Below, piece after piece: positions 22,734 through 31,661 of a stretch of 64,000 bases of DNA. The position numbers were made by a program, and so were the translations under genes. The notes beneath the pieces were generated by a model. That model had not been told where the DNA came from, searched no databases, and saw only the letters and a list, made by a program, of their open reading frames with translations. The number at the start of each line of letters is the position of its first letter. Position 1 is the stretch's first letter. The stretch spans positions 1-64,000 of the forward strand of contig JBCFAY010000002.1 in assembly GCA_038562375.1 (NCBI GenBank), read 5' to 3'. This DNA comes from JBCFAY01 sp038562375. GTDB lineage: Bacteria; Bacillota; Clostridia; Christensenellales; CAG-138.

Positions 22734-24062
22734 CTACAGCAGCGCCGCTGCGTCCGCCAAAAAGCCGACCTTCAGCAACTCGACGCCTTCGGGCTTATAG
22801 ATCTTCGCAGATTTGGGCACGATGATCCGCCGATAGCCGAGGCGCGCGCACTCGCGGATGCGCTGATCGATCTGAGCGACGGAGCGGATCTCGCCCGTGA
22901 GGCCGATCTCGCCGATCACGGCGGTATGACTTAGAATCGGGCGCTCGTTAAGGCCCGAGAGCACGCACATCGCGATCGCCAGATCCGCCGCGCGCTCCTC
23001 GAGTTTTATTCCGCCGACCACGTTGATATACACGTCCTTATCCGAAAGGCGCGCGCCCGCCTTCTTCTCCAAAACGGCCAGAAGAAGGGCGAGCCGGTTT
23101 ACGTCCATGCCGGCCGCCATGCGCCGGGGATTCCCAAAAACGGTGTTGTTGATGAGGGATTGAACCTCCACCAGCATCGGGCGGGTACCCTCCATCGCGC
23201 AATGAACGGCGCAGCCCGGAGCCTCCAGTCCCGATAGAAAAAGCCCGGAAGGGTCGGGAACCTCCGCCATACCCGTATCCCGCATCTCGAATATCCCGAT
23301 CTCGTTGGTCGAACCGAAACGGTTTTTGACCGCTCGGAGCAATCGGAACGCATTGTGTCGGTCGCCTTCGAAATACAGCACCGTATCCACCATATGCTCG
23401 AGCACGCGCGGCCCCGCGATAGCGCCCTCCTTGGTCACATGTCCCACGATAAACACGGCGGTTCCGGTATTCTTGGCCAGCCGGGTCAGCTGAGACGTCG
23501 CCTCGCGCACCTGCGAAACGCTCCCCGGCGCACCGGAGCATTCGGGGCAGTAGATGGTCTGAATGGAATCGACGATCAGATATGCGGGCTTGATCCTCCT
23601 CGCTTCGCTCTCGATGGACAGGTAGTCCGTCTCCGCCAAGAGCAGCATCTCGCCGTCGACGCCGAGCCGTTTTGCCCGAATCTTCAGCTGCGCGAGCGAT
23701 TCTTCCCCCGTGACATACAGCACCTTGCCGCAAGCCGTCAGCGCCGAAGCTACCTGCATCAGCAGCGTCGATTTCCCTATCCCGGGATCGCCGCCGAGCA
23801 GCACGACGGAGCCCGCCACGACCCCGCCGCCGAGCACGCGGTCGAGCTCCGCAAGCGAGGTGGAAACGCGCGCCGAATCGACGATCGCGATATCCTTGAG
23901 CGCGGCGGCGCGCGCGCCCGAGGAAGCCTCGGAACGCACCGCTACCTGGGCTTCCTCGACGAGCGTGTTCCAACTGCCGCACTCGGGGCAGCGGCCAAGC
24001 CACTTGCCGCTTTCATACCCGCATTCGCCGCAGATGAAGATCGCTTTTGCCTGTTTTGCCAT
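22734..24062 (-). CDS. radA: DNA repair protein RadA
   Basis: A 442-residue RecA-superfamily helicase that drives branch migration during recombination. A zinc finger near the N-terminus (CGECGYESGKWLGRCPECG) precedes the ATPase with Walker A GGDPGIGKST and a RadA-specific KNRFGSTNE motif. A C-terminal Lon-like domain (ARLSDKDVYINVVGGIKLEE) follows, lacking the protease catalytic pair. The length is standard. It lies upstream of its own terminator and follows the propeller gene on the same strand after a gap of about 120 bp. Confidence 0.96.
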   Translation of the reverse strand: MAKQAKAIFICGECGYESGKWLGRCPECGSWNTLVEEAQVAVRSEASSGARAAALKDIAIVDSARVSTSLAELDRVLGGGVVAGSVVLLGGDPGIGKSTLLMQVASALTACGKVLYVTGEESLAQLKIRAKRLGVDGEMLLLAETDYLSIESEARRIKPAYLIVDSIQTIYCPECSGAPGSVSQVREATSQLTRLAKNTGTAVFIVGHVTKEGAIAGPRVLEHMVDTVLYFEGDRHNAFRLLRAVKNRFGSTNEIGIFEMRDTGMAEVPDPSGLFLSGLEAPGCAVHCAMEGTRPMLVEVQSLINNTVFGNPRRMAAGMDVNRLALLLAVLEKKAGARLSDKDVYINVVGGIKLEERAADLAIAMCVLSGLNERPILSHTAVIGEIGLTGEIRSVAQIDQRIRECARLGYRRIIVPKSAKIYKPEGVELLKVGFLADAAALL

Positions 24063-24184
24063 GAACGCTCCTTGCTCTGTTAAGGTAAAGGGAGATCACA
24101 TGCGCCGGAACAGCGCCTATAAGGCATGGGGCATGAAACCGCTCCCCCAGATGCTTCGGCCGGAATCGCTCCGACGCGTCTCGC

Positions 24185-25366
24185 CTATTGGATTGGCGCG
24201 AATTTCAGGATATCGCGCTCCCGCGAGGTCACGTCCATCCACAGAACTTTATCGTCGGACACGCCCAGGAACTGCGCGTGCTCCTCCTGTGGCGTGAGCC
24301 GAGAGATTTTCTTTTTATCGCATAGGTATACGAAGATATGTTCGTCCTTGCCGTAAGCGATAAAATCGCTCCCGACCCCGAACTCCACGACGTTTTCATC
24401 GATCACCACGGGCACGGAATTGGCGATGGAGTAATAAAGCTTCGTTCCCGGGCCGTGGTGTCCATCCAGCCACGCGATACAGCGGCCGTTGATCTGCGGG
24501 TCGTGCACGTAGGTGCCGGGTTTGAAGTTGCTGATCGTCGACTGCGTCAGCTGAATGCTGCAGATCTCGCTCACGCCGTCGCCCGAGGAAACGTCCGCCC
24601 AGACGAGCGTGCCGTTATCAAGACTCGGCAGACTCTGCCCATAGACGGAGTTGGAGAACATCTGAACCGTCGTGCTCTCGAGCGTGTTCAGATCGCAGAC
24701 GTAGAGCTTATCCATCTTGGTTCCCGTGCGCTCCGTCCACGCGATATAGTCGCCGTCGAGCTGTATCTTCGGCTGGCCCGTGTAGACCTCTTTTACGACG
24801 AAGCTCTTCGCGCCGTCGCCGGTCCTTGGGATCGCCTTGATCAGGCCGCCGCCGTCCGCCTTTGCGTCCAGATACACCAGCCACCTGTCGTTGAACACCG
24901 GGAACAGATAGTCGTCGTTCTCGAGCCGTTCGCCCGCCTCGGTCATCGCGCGCGATCCGGGATCAAAATAGAACATCTCCGACATGCGCACCTGGGTATC
25001 CACGAGCTTTCCCGCCGTGAATATGAGCGTTCCGTCAAAGAAATACGGGTCGCCGACCCAGCGGTAGGACTGGTTGCTCGGGAACACCACCTCGATTTGA
25101 AGCTCGTCGAGGTCGGCGGTTTCGATCGGGCGCGGCGTCGGCGTCGGCATAACGGTCGGCACAGGCGTGGGCGTCGGCGAAAAGGGCGCCTTGTAGTCGA
25201 TCCCAAGCAAAGGCAGAACCTTCGGCAGCACGACAAACAGCAGCAGCGCAATAAAAGCGAGCACCGCAAAGACTACTCCGGCCAACGCCAAGATCGGTCC
25301 CCAGTTGCTCGCTTTCAGGCTTTTCCTGCGCCGCCTCGTCCTGGCGCTCCTAAATCGTCTTTTCAT
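24185..25366 (-). CDS. Membrane-anchored beta-propeller-like protein
   Basis: A 393-residue protein with a very basic N-terminus (KRRFRSARTRRRRK), one transmembrane helix (about 24-52), and a Pro/Thr linker with PTPTP repeats (63-80). An extracellular domain of about 300 residues has repeated short beta motifs such as DNGTLVWADVS, NGRCIAWLDGH and DDKVLWMDV, typical of TolB/WD40-like propellers. The function is unknown; the architecture suggests a surface-exposed binding or sensor protein. Its position between the ruv genes and radA gives no clear clue. It could be cotranscribed with the genes upstream. Confidence 0.7.
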   Translation of the reverse strand: MKRRFRSARTRRRRKSLKASNWGPILALAGVVFAVLAFIALLLFVVLPKVLPLLGIDYKAPFSPTPTPVPTVMPTPTPRPIETADLDELQIEVVFPSNQSYRWVGDPYFFDGTLIFTAGKLVDTQVRMSEMFYFDPGSRAMTEAGERLENDDYLFPVFNDRWLVYLDAKADGGGLIKAIPRTGDGAKSFVVKEVYTGQPKIQLDGDYIAWTERTGTKMDKLYVCDLNTLESTTVQMFSNSVYGQSLPSLDNGTLVWADVSSGDGVSEICSIQLTQSTISNFKPGTYVHDPQINGRCIAWLDGHHGPGTKLYYSIANSVPVVIDENVVEFGVGSDFIAYGKDEHIFVYLCDKKKISRLTPQEEHAQFLGVSDDKVLWMDVTSRERDILKFAPIQ

Positions 25367-25406
25367 TGCATACCGATTCCCTTATGTGTTGGGTCGATCC
25401 ATAACC

Positions 25407-25478
25407 GCTCGCACCGGAGCGATACCGCCGGAACCGTCACGGCGTTTAAGATCGCCGCCGACGGTTCCTGTCTGCGAG
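25407..25478. repeat. Long nested inverted repeat
   Basis: GCTCGCA (25407-25413) pairs with TGCGAGC (25472-25478), enclosing GGAACCGTC/GACGGTTCC (25430-25438 with 25460-25468). It lies between the coiled-coil and propeller genes. No T-run follows it on the - strand, so it may be an RNA-stability or weak termination structure. Confidence 0.5.
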
Positions 25479-25493
25479 CAGAAAAAAATCAAT

Positions 25494-26261
25494 CTACGCC
25501 TTGAGCACGTCGTCGATGATGGCGTCGAGCTCGACGGAAAACGCATCGCGCTGGGGGTCGGCTTCCCCGCCGGCCTTGACCACTTCGTCGACGGTCCAGA
25601 CGCGCTCCTCCTCCGCTTCCTCGGGCTGCGCGTCCGCCTCCGGCTGTTTGGCGGTCTCCGGAATATCCCTGCCCTGGAGCTTATAGATGTTTTGTATGAG
25701 CTCCGCCGGCGTGCGATAATCCTCGGGAAGCTCGACGGGATCCTGAATCAGAGCGTCGAGGCCTTTGCCCTGCTCCTGCGGCAGCGAAAACGACTCCCTG
25801 AGATCGCCCGAAGTATCCTTCAGGTATTGGGAAAATCGATCCGACCAGCCCCTCGCCTCGAGCGCCGCTTTTGAAAGCTGCTCCGCAAAACCCTGGGCGA
25901 CGGAGCGCATGGTTTTGGTTTGATCGTCGGCTTCCTGTATCCTGCGGTTCGCCTCGTGGTGCGCGTCCTCGACGATCTTTGCTGCCTGCTCGGCGGCCTG
26001 TTCCCTGATCGCGTCGGTCTCGGCGTCCAAAGCCGCCTGCCGCTCCTCCGCCTCGGCCAGGATCGCATTGACCTTGCCGTCGGCCTCCTGCAGCACACGC
26101 GCAGCGGTGCTCTGCGCCTCGGTGAGCGCGGAAGCGATCGCCTGTTCCTTCTCCCGGTACTCCTTCAGCTTTGCCTCGATCAAAGCATAGCTTTCCTTGA
26201 GCGCTGCGTTCTCCTTTTCATACTTCGCGATGCGTTCCTCTAGCTCTTTAACCTTCCTCAT
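25494..26261 (-). CDS. DivIVA-like coiled-coil protein
   Basis: A 255-residue protein. The first about 150 residues are a heptad-rich coiled coil (KELEERIAKYEKENAALKES, then many Ala/Glu repeats). An acidic linker and a C-terminal segment ending in DAIIDDVLKA follow. It resembles DivIVA/GpsB-type or SepF-neighbour coiled-coil proteins that organise cell poles or division, but the DivIVA N-terminal signature is not clear. It overlaps the ruvB stop/start by 4 bp, so it is cotranscribed with ruvAB. Confidence 0.6.
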   Translation of the reverse strand: MRKVKELEERIAKYEKENAALKESYALIEAKLKEYREKEQAIASALTEAQSTAARVLQEADGKVNAILAEAEERQAALDAETDAIREQAAEQAAKIVEDAHHEANRRIQEADDQTKTMRSVAQGFAEQLSKAALEARGWSDRFSQYLKDTSGDLRESFSLPQEQGKGLDALIQDPVELPEDYRTPAELIQNIYKLQGRDIPETAKQPEADAQPEEAEEERVWTVDEVVKAGGEADPQRDAFSVELDAIIDDVLKA

Positions 26262-27307
26262 GTTCCGGCACGCTCCTCGTATAGATTCATTCTTTCCTGA
26301 TGCGATTGGGATGCGGGCGCATAGCCCATATGCGCGTAGCCGGCGGGCAGCACGATCCTGCCCCGCGGCGTCCTCGCGATAAATCCGATTTGGAGCAGAT
26401 ACGGCTCGTAGACATCCTCGATCGTCGTCGCGTCCTCGCCCGTCGCGGCCGCGATGGTATCAAGGCCCACCGGCCTTCCCTCGAACTTTTCGATCATCGT
26501 CGATAGGATACGCCTGTCCAGCCCGTCGAGACCAAGAGTGTCGATCGAGAGCATCTCGAGCCCGGCGCGGGCGGTTGCGCGATCGATCACGCCGTCGGCG
26601 CGCACCTGCGCGTAATCCCTCACGCGCTTTAGAAGGCGGTTCGCGATGCGCGGCGTGCCGCGCGAGCGCAGGGCGATCTCGTCCGCCCCCTCGTCCTCGA
26701 TCGAAATATTCAATATCTGCGCGCTGCGCGCGATGATGCTCTTCAAATCGCGCACCTCATACATCTCAAGCTGCTCCTTGATGCCGAAGCGATCCCGCAA
26801 GGGCGAGGTCAAAAGGCCCATGCGCGTCGTCGCGCCCACGAGCGTAAACCTCGGAAGATCGAGCCGTATCGAGCGCGCGGACGGACCTTTGCCGATGATG
26901 ATATCGAGCGCGAAATCCTCCATCGCGGGATAGAGCACTTCCTCGACGCTCGCGTTGAGCCTGTGGATCTCATCGATAAAAAGCACGTCCCCATAGGCGA
27001 GGTTGGTCAAAAGCGCGGCAAGATCTCCCGCGTGCGATATCGCAGGTCCCGAGGTAACGCGAAGGTTCCCGCCCATTTCGTTGGCGATAATGGCCGCGAG
27101 CGTGGTCTTGCCAAGCCCCGGCGGGCCGTAAAGCAGCGCATGATCGAGTGGCTCCTCGCGGTGCTTCGCCGCCTGAATATAAATGCGCATATGCTCCTTG
27201 ACGTTGCCCTGGCCGATATACTCGTTCAAAAAGCGGGGACGCAAGCTGTATTCGTTTAGATTGTCCTCCTCCATCAGCGAAGAGGAGATCAGGCGGTCGT
27301 CCTTCAT
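26258..27307 (-). CDS. ruvB: Holliday junction branch migration ATPase RuvB
   Basis: A 349-residue AAA+ motor. It shows LRPRFLNEYIGQ at the start, Walker A GPPGLGKTTLA, Walker B LFIDEIHRLN, sensor GATTRMGLLTSPLRDRFG, and a C-terminal winged helix with RTPRGR that contacts DNA. With RuvA it drives branch migration of Holliday junctions. Its start overlaps the ruvA stop by 4 bp. The order ruvA-ruvB is conserved in bacteria; here the coiled-coil gene follows. Confidence 0.97.
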   Translation of the reverse strand: MKDDRLISSSLMEEDNLNEYSLRPRFLNEYIGQGNVKEHMRIYIQAAKHREEPLDHALLYGPPGLGKTTLAAIIANEMGGNLRVTSGPAISHAGDLAALLTNLAYGDVLFIDEIHRLNASVEEVLYPAMEDFALDIIIGKGPSARSIRLDLPRFTLVGATTRMGLLTSPLRDRFGIKEQLEMYEVRDLKSIIARSAQILNISIEDEGADEIALRSRGTPRIANRLLKRVRDYAQVRADGVIDRATARAGLEMLSIDTLGLDGLDRRILSTMIEKFEGRPVGLDTIAAATGEDATTIEDVYEPYLLQIGFIARTPRGRIVLPAGYAHMGYAPASQSHQERMNLYEERAGT

Positions 27308-27903
27308 CCGATGCCCTTTCCGGCCATGCCCTTGAGCGCCTGCGTGATCAGATCCTCAATCCGCTCGCAAGGGCCGCAGGCGGCCACCGCCCGTCCGGCC
27401 GTCACGCCGTCGTATCCGAGCGAAACGAGCGCGGCAACGGCCTCCGAACGCATGTCGAGGCCGGAAGTATCCCCCTGGGGCAGCGCGCCGGCATCCCCCG
27501 CGGAAGCGATGACCTTTTCCTTGAGCTCGAGCAGCACGCGCGCCGCGGTTTTCCGGCCCATGCCGGGCACACGGTCAAACGCGGCGGCGTTTTCCGTCAG
27601 TATCGCGCCCGTCACATCCGATACTGAGAGCACCGAAAGCACCGCGAGCGCGAGCTTCGGGCCCACGCGCGTGACGCTGATGAGCTTTCTGAACATCGCA
27701 CGCTCCCGGGCGTCGTAAAAGCCGTACAGGGCGACGGCGTCCTGCGCAAGATGAAAATGCGCGTAGAGTTTGGCCTCCCGGCCGACCGTAAGGGTCTTAA
27801 GCGTCGCCGCGCTGCAATTGAGCTCGTAACCTACGCCCGCAGCCTCCACGGCCGCGCGGTCCACGCCGATTTCGTCCACTACTCCTCTGATAAACGAATA
27901 CAT
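27304..27903 (-). CDS. ruvA: Holliday junction DNA helicase subunit RuvA
   Basis: A 199-residue protein with the OB-fold N-terminus (MYSFIRGVVDEIG) and helix-hairpin-helix motifs (FRKLISVTRVGPKLALAVL and FDRVPGMGRKTAARVLLEL). A C-terminal domain (about 145-195) binds RuvB. It recognises four-way junctions and loads RuvB. It is separated from ruvC upstream by about 290 bp containing a conserved-looking repeat element. Confidence 0.96.
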   Translation of the reverse strand: MYSFIRGVVDEIGVDRAAVEAAGVGYELNCSAATLKTLTVGREAKLYAHFHLAQDAVALYGFYDARERAMFRKLISVTRVGPKLALAVLSVLSVSDVTGAILTENAAAFDRVPGMGRKTAARVLLELKEKVIASAGDAGALPQGDTSGLDMRSEAVAALVSLGYDGVTAGRAVAACGPCERIEDLITQALKGMAGKGIG

Positions 27904-27929
27904 TGCATCCCCCGGTTATTAAGCATACC

Positions 27930-28150
27930 GTACATATCCGAACCCGCCTAGGCCGCAGAATTTGGCCGGTTTCCTTGTCATCGTCGGTCGGAATAGGCCC
28001 GCGCCACGCCTCCCTCCTCTTCCTCGAACCGCATCCGATTTGTCGCTTTGAGGTCTGAGTAAAAGGCACAGAAGTGCGAAGGCGCTAGGCAGCGGCATGA
28101 AGGCGTAGTTGGGGCAACGACGAGTGCCGATAACACCGCGATGGTGTGCT
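27930..28150. repeat. Structured intergenic element between ruvC and ruvA
   Basis: About 220 bp with several short hairpins (for example ACACC-GCGAT-GGTGT at 28133-28147 and GCAC/GTGC at 28066-28077). On the - strand one frame reads PNYAFMPLPSAFALLC, a peptide I recall from many short spurious proteins annotated in gut Firmicutes; this is recollection, not a search. That pattern points to a dispersed repetitive or structured non-coding element, not a gene. No second copy is seen in this window. Confidence 0.45.
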
Positions 28151-28189
28151 TTCCTGCCCTTTAAACCGCATGGTTTGATTCCCTTTACC

Positions 28190-28687
28190 TTATTTGATGC
28201 GGAATTCCTCGCGCGCGTGCGCCGCGGTGTTCGCATGGCAGATGGCGACCCCCAACGCGTCCGCCGCGTCGTCCGGCTTGGGAAGGCTCGTAAGATTAAG
28301 CAGCACCCGGACCATCTGCTGAATCTGCTTTTTATCGGCGTGGCCGTTGCCTGTCACCGCGAGTTTAATCTGCATAGGTGTATATTCATAAAGCGGAACG
28401 GCGGCCTGCTGCGCAGCCAGCATCGCGACCCCTCTGCCCGCCCCCACCTGGAGCGCCGTAGATACGTTTCGGTAGAAAAAAAGTTCCTCAAATACCACAT
28501 GATCGGGCCGATAGAGCTTGACCAACTCCGCAACGCCCAAGTGCAGCGTTTCAAGGCGGCAAGGGAACGTGAGCGACGGATCGGTCGAAACCATGCCGTA
28601 ATCGAGCGCCGTGATGCGCGACCCCGTATCCTCGACGATCCCGTAGCCGAGGATTGCATACCCCGGGTCGATGCCAAGAATAATCAC
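28190..28687 (-). CDS. ruvC: Holliday junction resolvase RuvC
   Basis: A 165-residue RNase H-fold endonuclease that cuts Holliday junctions. Catalytic acids are visible: Asp7 in IILGIDPG, a Glu in VVFEELFF, and a C-terminal DDAADALGVA motif. The GTG at 28687 is chosen because GGAGG lies about 8 bases upstream and the protein then begins at the canonical residue; an upstream ATG would add 20 non-conserved residues. It diverges from argG. The roughly 290-bp repeat region separates it from ruvA. Confidence 0.95.
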   Translation of the reverse strand: MIILGIDPGYAILGYGIVEDTGSRITALDYGMVSTDPSLTFPCRLETLHLGVAELVKLYRPDHVVFEELFFYRNVSTALQVGAGRGVAMLAAQQAAVPLYEYTPMQIKLAVTGNGHADKKQIQQMVRVLLNLTSLPKPDDAADALGVAICHANTAAHAREEFRIK

Positions 28688-28773
28688 GCGGCGCCTCCAT
28701 TGTTTTTTCCTGTTGAATATTGTACCATGTAACTGATATATTCTCAATTACTTACTTTTATTTAAAAAAGCCT

Positions 28774-28820
28774 ATTGCATATTTATGCTGTAGTGTTGTA
28801 TAATTACTCTAGTATTATAC
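28774..28820 (+). promoter_or_regulatory. argG promoter with paired ARG boxes
   Basis: TTGCAT (28775-28780), 18-bp spacer, TATAAT (28799-28804). Two 14-bp sites, TGCATATTTATGCT (28776-28789) and TGTATAATTACTCT (28797-28810), each match 11 of 14 positions of the ArgR core TGAATWWWWATTCA. They start 21 bp apart, the normal spacing for tandem ARG boxes. They overlap the -35 and -10, so ArgR with arginine should repress. A perfect 7-9-7 inverted repeat GTATAAT/ATTATAC (28798-28820) covers the -10 and start site. Confidence 0.65.
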
Positions 28821-28835
28821 GGGAGGTATCTCAAA

Positions 28836-30044
28836 ATGGCAAAGGAAAAAGTCGTTCTTGCATATTCGGGCGGATTGGATACGTCCATAATCATTCCATG
28901 GCTCAAAGAGAACTTCGATTACGAGGTCATCGCGATGGCGGGCGACGTCGGCCAGGGAGAAGAACTGGAGCCCTTGAGGGAAAAGGCAATCAAGACCGGC
29001 GCGAGCAAGATCTATATCGAGGATCTCAAATATGAGTTCGTGACTGATTTCGCTTTTCCGACGCTCAAATCGGGCGCCAAATACGAAAACAAGTACCTGC
29101 TCGGCACGTCCACCGCGCGCCCCTGCATCGCAAAGCGCCTCGTCGAGGTCGCCCGCAAGGAAGGCGCCACGGCCATCGCCCACGGTTGCACCGGCAAGGG
29201 CAACGATCAGGTTCGTTTTGAATTGACGGTCAAGGCGCTTGCGCCCGACCTTAAGATCATCGCCCCCTGGCGCATGTGGGATATCAAAAGCCGCAGCGAG
29301 GAGATCGCCTACGCGAAGGAGCGGGGCATCCCGCTGCAGTTCCGCGCCGAGGAAAGCTACAGCATGGACCGCAACATCTGGCACCTGAGCCACGAGGGCC
29401 TCGATCTCGAGGATCCCTGGAACGCGCCCAAGGACAGCATGTACCTGATCTGTACCTCCCCGAAGGACTCGCCGGACGAGCCGGAGATCATCGAGATCGG
29501 CTTTGAAAAGGGCATCCCCGTCTCCGTGAACGGCGAGAAGCTCTCCCCCGTCGCGCTGGTCGAAACCTGCAACGCTATCGGCGCCAAGCACGGCATCGGC
29601 ATCGACGACATGGTCGAGAACCGTCTCGTAGGCATCAAGAGCCGCGGCGTGTACGAAAACCCCGGCGCGACGATCCTCTACGAAGCGCTTTCACAGCTCG
29701 AATACCTGTGCCTCGACCGCGACACCATGCACTACAAGCAGCAGATGGCGACGCGCTACTCCGAGCTCGTGTACGACGGAAAATGGTTCACACCGCTCAA
29801 GGCGGCCCTGGACGCAGCCATCGACGCGATGCAGGAGAACACGACCGGCATCTCCAAGCTCAAGCTCTATAAGGGCAAGGCGTATTTCGCGGGAGCGAAG
29901 AGCCCGTACAGCCTGTACAACCCCGAGTTTGCGACGTTTGAGCAGGACGAGGTGTACAACCAGAAGGATGCCGCGGGCTTTATCAACCTGTTCGGGCTGC
30001 CGCTCAAGGTGCGCGCGATCATGCAGATGAAGAACAATTCCTGA
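28836..30044 (+). CDS. argG: Argininosuccinate synthase
   Basis: A 402-residue enzyme that joins citrulline and aspartate with ATP to make argininosuccinate in arginine biosynthesis. The PP-loop signature AYSGGLDTSI lies at the N-terminus, followed by HGCTGKGNDQVRFE and the conserved IPVSVNGE and NPGATILYEA segments. The length is standard. GGGAGG lies 11 bases before the ATG. It is followed by a terminator-like hairpin and then argH, so argH may be read through or separately expressed. Control by ArgR is predicted. Confidence 0.97.
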   Translation: MAKEKVVLAYSGGLDTSIIIPWLKENFDYEVIAMAGDVGQGEELEPLREKAIKTGASKIYIEDLKYEFVTDFAFPTLKSGAKYENKYLLGTSTARPCIAKRLVEVARKEGATAIAHGCTGKGNDQVRFELTVKALAPDLKIIAPWRMWDIKSRSEEIAYAKERGIPLQFRAEESYSMDRNIWHLSHEGLDLEDPWNAPKDSMYLICTSPKDSPDEPEIIEIGFEKGIPVSVNGEKLSPVALVETCNAIGAKHGIGIDDMVENRLVGIKSRGVYENPGATILYEALSQLEYLCLDRDTMHYKQQMATRYSELVYDGKWFTPLKAALDAAIDAMQENTTGISKLKLYKGKAYFAGAKSPYSLYNPEFATFEQDEVYNQKDAAGFINLFGLPLKVRAIMQMKNNS

Positions 30045-30052
30045 TCATTGCC

Positions 30053-30089
30053 GGGCGCCCCGCCAAAATCCAACGGGAGCGCCCTTTTT
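30053..30089 (+). terminator. Hairpin with T-run between argG and argH
   Basis: GGGCGC (30053-30058) pairs with GCGCCC (30079-30084), followed by TTTTTATTT. It may attenuate readthrough from argG into argH. Confidence 0.65.
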
Positions 30090-30133
30090 ATTTCTTCCCG
30101 CAGTGGGATACGCAGGAAACGAGGATGTTTATT

Positions 30134-31537
30134 ATGTCCAACGAACATAAGCTCTGGGGCGGCCGCTTCACCAAAAGCGAAAACAAGGCGATGGAGGATT
30201 TCCATTCTTCGATCGGCGTAGACTCGAGGATGTACCGCGAGGATATCGAAGGCTCCATCGCGCACGCGAATATGCTCGGCGCGAAGGGGATCATCCCTTT
30301 GGAGGAGTCAGCGCGCATACAGGAAGGGCTGATCGCGCTGCTCGCGAAGATCGAGTCCGGCGAGATAACGTTTGAAAAAAGCGCCGAGGACATCCATATG
30401 AACGTCGAGAAACTGCTTACCGATAGCATCGGAGAGGCGGGCAAGCGCGTGCATACCGGCAGGAGCCGGAACGATCAGGTCGCGCTCGATACTCGGCTCT
30501 ATATGCTCGGCGGGATCGACCGCACCGTCGATGGGCTGCTCACGCTCGAAGAGGCGCTTTTGGAGACGGCGAAGGAGCACCTTTTAACCGTCATGCCGGG
30601 ATATACGCACCTTCAGAAGGCGCAGCCGATCACTCTCGCGCATCATCTGACGGCTTACTTCGAGATGTTTCGCCGCGACGCGGAGAGGTTTTCCGACTGC
30701 AAAAAGCGCACGGCCATGATGCCTTTGGGCTCGGGCGCGCTCGCGACGAGCACGTATCCGCTCGACCGGCAGATGGTCGCCTACGCGCTCGGCTTTCCCG
30801 CGATCACCCGCAATTCCCTCGACAGCGTGAGCGACCGCGACTTCTGCATCGAATACTGCGCCGCGGCTTCGATCACGATGATGCACCTTTCGCGCTTCTG
30901 CGAGGAACTGGTGCTCTGGTCGAGCGACGAGTTCCGCTTCGTCGAGATGGACGACTCCTATTCCACCGGCTCGTCGATCATGCCGCAGAAAAAAAACCCG
31001 GACGCGGCGGAGTTGATCCGCGGCAAGACCGGGCGCGTATACGGCGATCTTATGACGCTTTTGACCGTCATGAAAGGGCTTCCGCTCGCGTACAACAAAG
31101 ACATGCAGGAGGATAAGGAAGCGCTTTTCGATGCGCTCGACACGCTCACCGGCTGTCTTGAGGTGTTTACCGGCATGTTCAAGACCCTGCGCTTTGTGAC
31201 AAAAAACATGTACCAAGGCGCCGGCCGCGGTTTTACCAACGCGACGGACGCCGCGGACTATCTTGTGAAGAAAGGGTTGCCCTTCCGCACGGCGCATGAG
31301 ATCATCGGCAGGATGGTGTTAAGCTGTATCCGGGATGGCGTTTCGCTCGAAGAGCTGACGCTCGAGGAACTAAAGCGCTTCTCGCCCGCCTTCGACGCGG
31401 ATGTGTTCGATGCGATCTCGCTCAAAGCCTGCGTCGAAGGGCGCAAGCTCCCCGGAGGCCCCGCTCCCGAGGCCGTATCCACAGCGATCGAGGAAGCGCT
31501 CGCATGGCTTACAAAGGAGCGCGCCGCGCTCGTATGA
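30134..31537 (+). CDS. argH: Argininosuccinate lyase
   Basis: A 467-residue member of the fumarase/aspartase superfamily that splits argininosuccinate into arginine and fumarate. It starts with KLWGGRFTKS, carries HTGRSRNDQV, and has the superfamily signature GSSIMPQKKNP with the catalytic Ser loop. The ATG at 30134 lies 9 bases after GAGG and gives the usual N-terminus; an ATG at 30125 is possible. It completes arginine synthesis from citrulline with argG. A 13-bp terminator follows. Confidence 0.96.
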   Translation: MSNEHKLWGGRFTKSENKAMEDFHSSIGVDSRMYREDIEGSIAHANMLGAKGIIPLEESARIQEGLIALLAKIESGEITFEKSAEDIHMNVEKLLTDSIGEAGKRVHTGRSRNDQVALDTRLYMLGGIDRTVDGLLTLEEALLETAKEHLLTVMPGYTHLQKAQPITLAHHLTAYFEMFRRDAERFSDCKKRTAMMPLGSGALATSTYPLDRQMVAYALGFPAITRNSLDSVSDRDFCIEYCAAASITMMHLSRFCEELVLWSSDEFRFVEMDDSYSTGSSIMPQKKNPDAAELIRGKTGRVYGDLMTLLTVMKGLPLAYNKDMQEDKEALFDALDTLTGCLEVFTGMFKTLRFVTKNMYQGAGRGFTNATDAADYLVKKGLPFRTAHEIIGRMVLSCIRDGVSLEELTLEELKRFSPAFDADVFDAISLKACVEGRKLPGGPAPEAVSTAIEEALAWLTKERAALV

Positions 31538-31556
31538 AATGATTTATGACCGACAG

Positions 31557-31594
31557 AAGGCCGCCCTGCCGATAGAAAAAAGCAGGGCGGCCTT
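31557..31594 (+). terminator. Strong terminator of argH
   Basis: A 13-bp perfect stem AAGGCCGCCCTGC/GCAGGGCGGCCTT (31557-31569 with 31582-31594), followed by TGTTCC. It also faces the convergent DUF1835-type gene. Confidence 0.75.
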
Positions 31595-31661
31595 GTTCCA
31601 TTATAAAGATTATTTGCATATCTTGAAACTTAGCAAAATGCTGTGTATAGGGGCAAATTGC

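Noticed and set aside
28815..29591. Frame opposite argG resembling a coding gene
   Set aside because: It is the mirror of the well-conserved argG sequence and has no start signal of its own.
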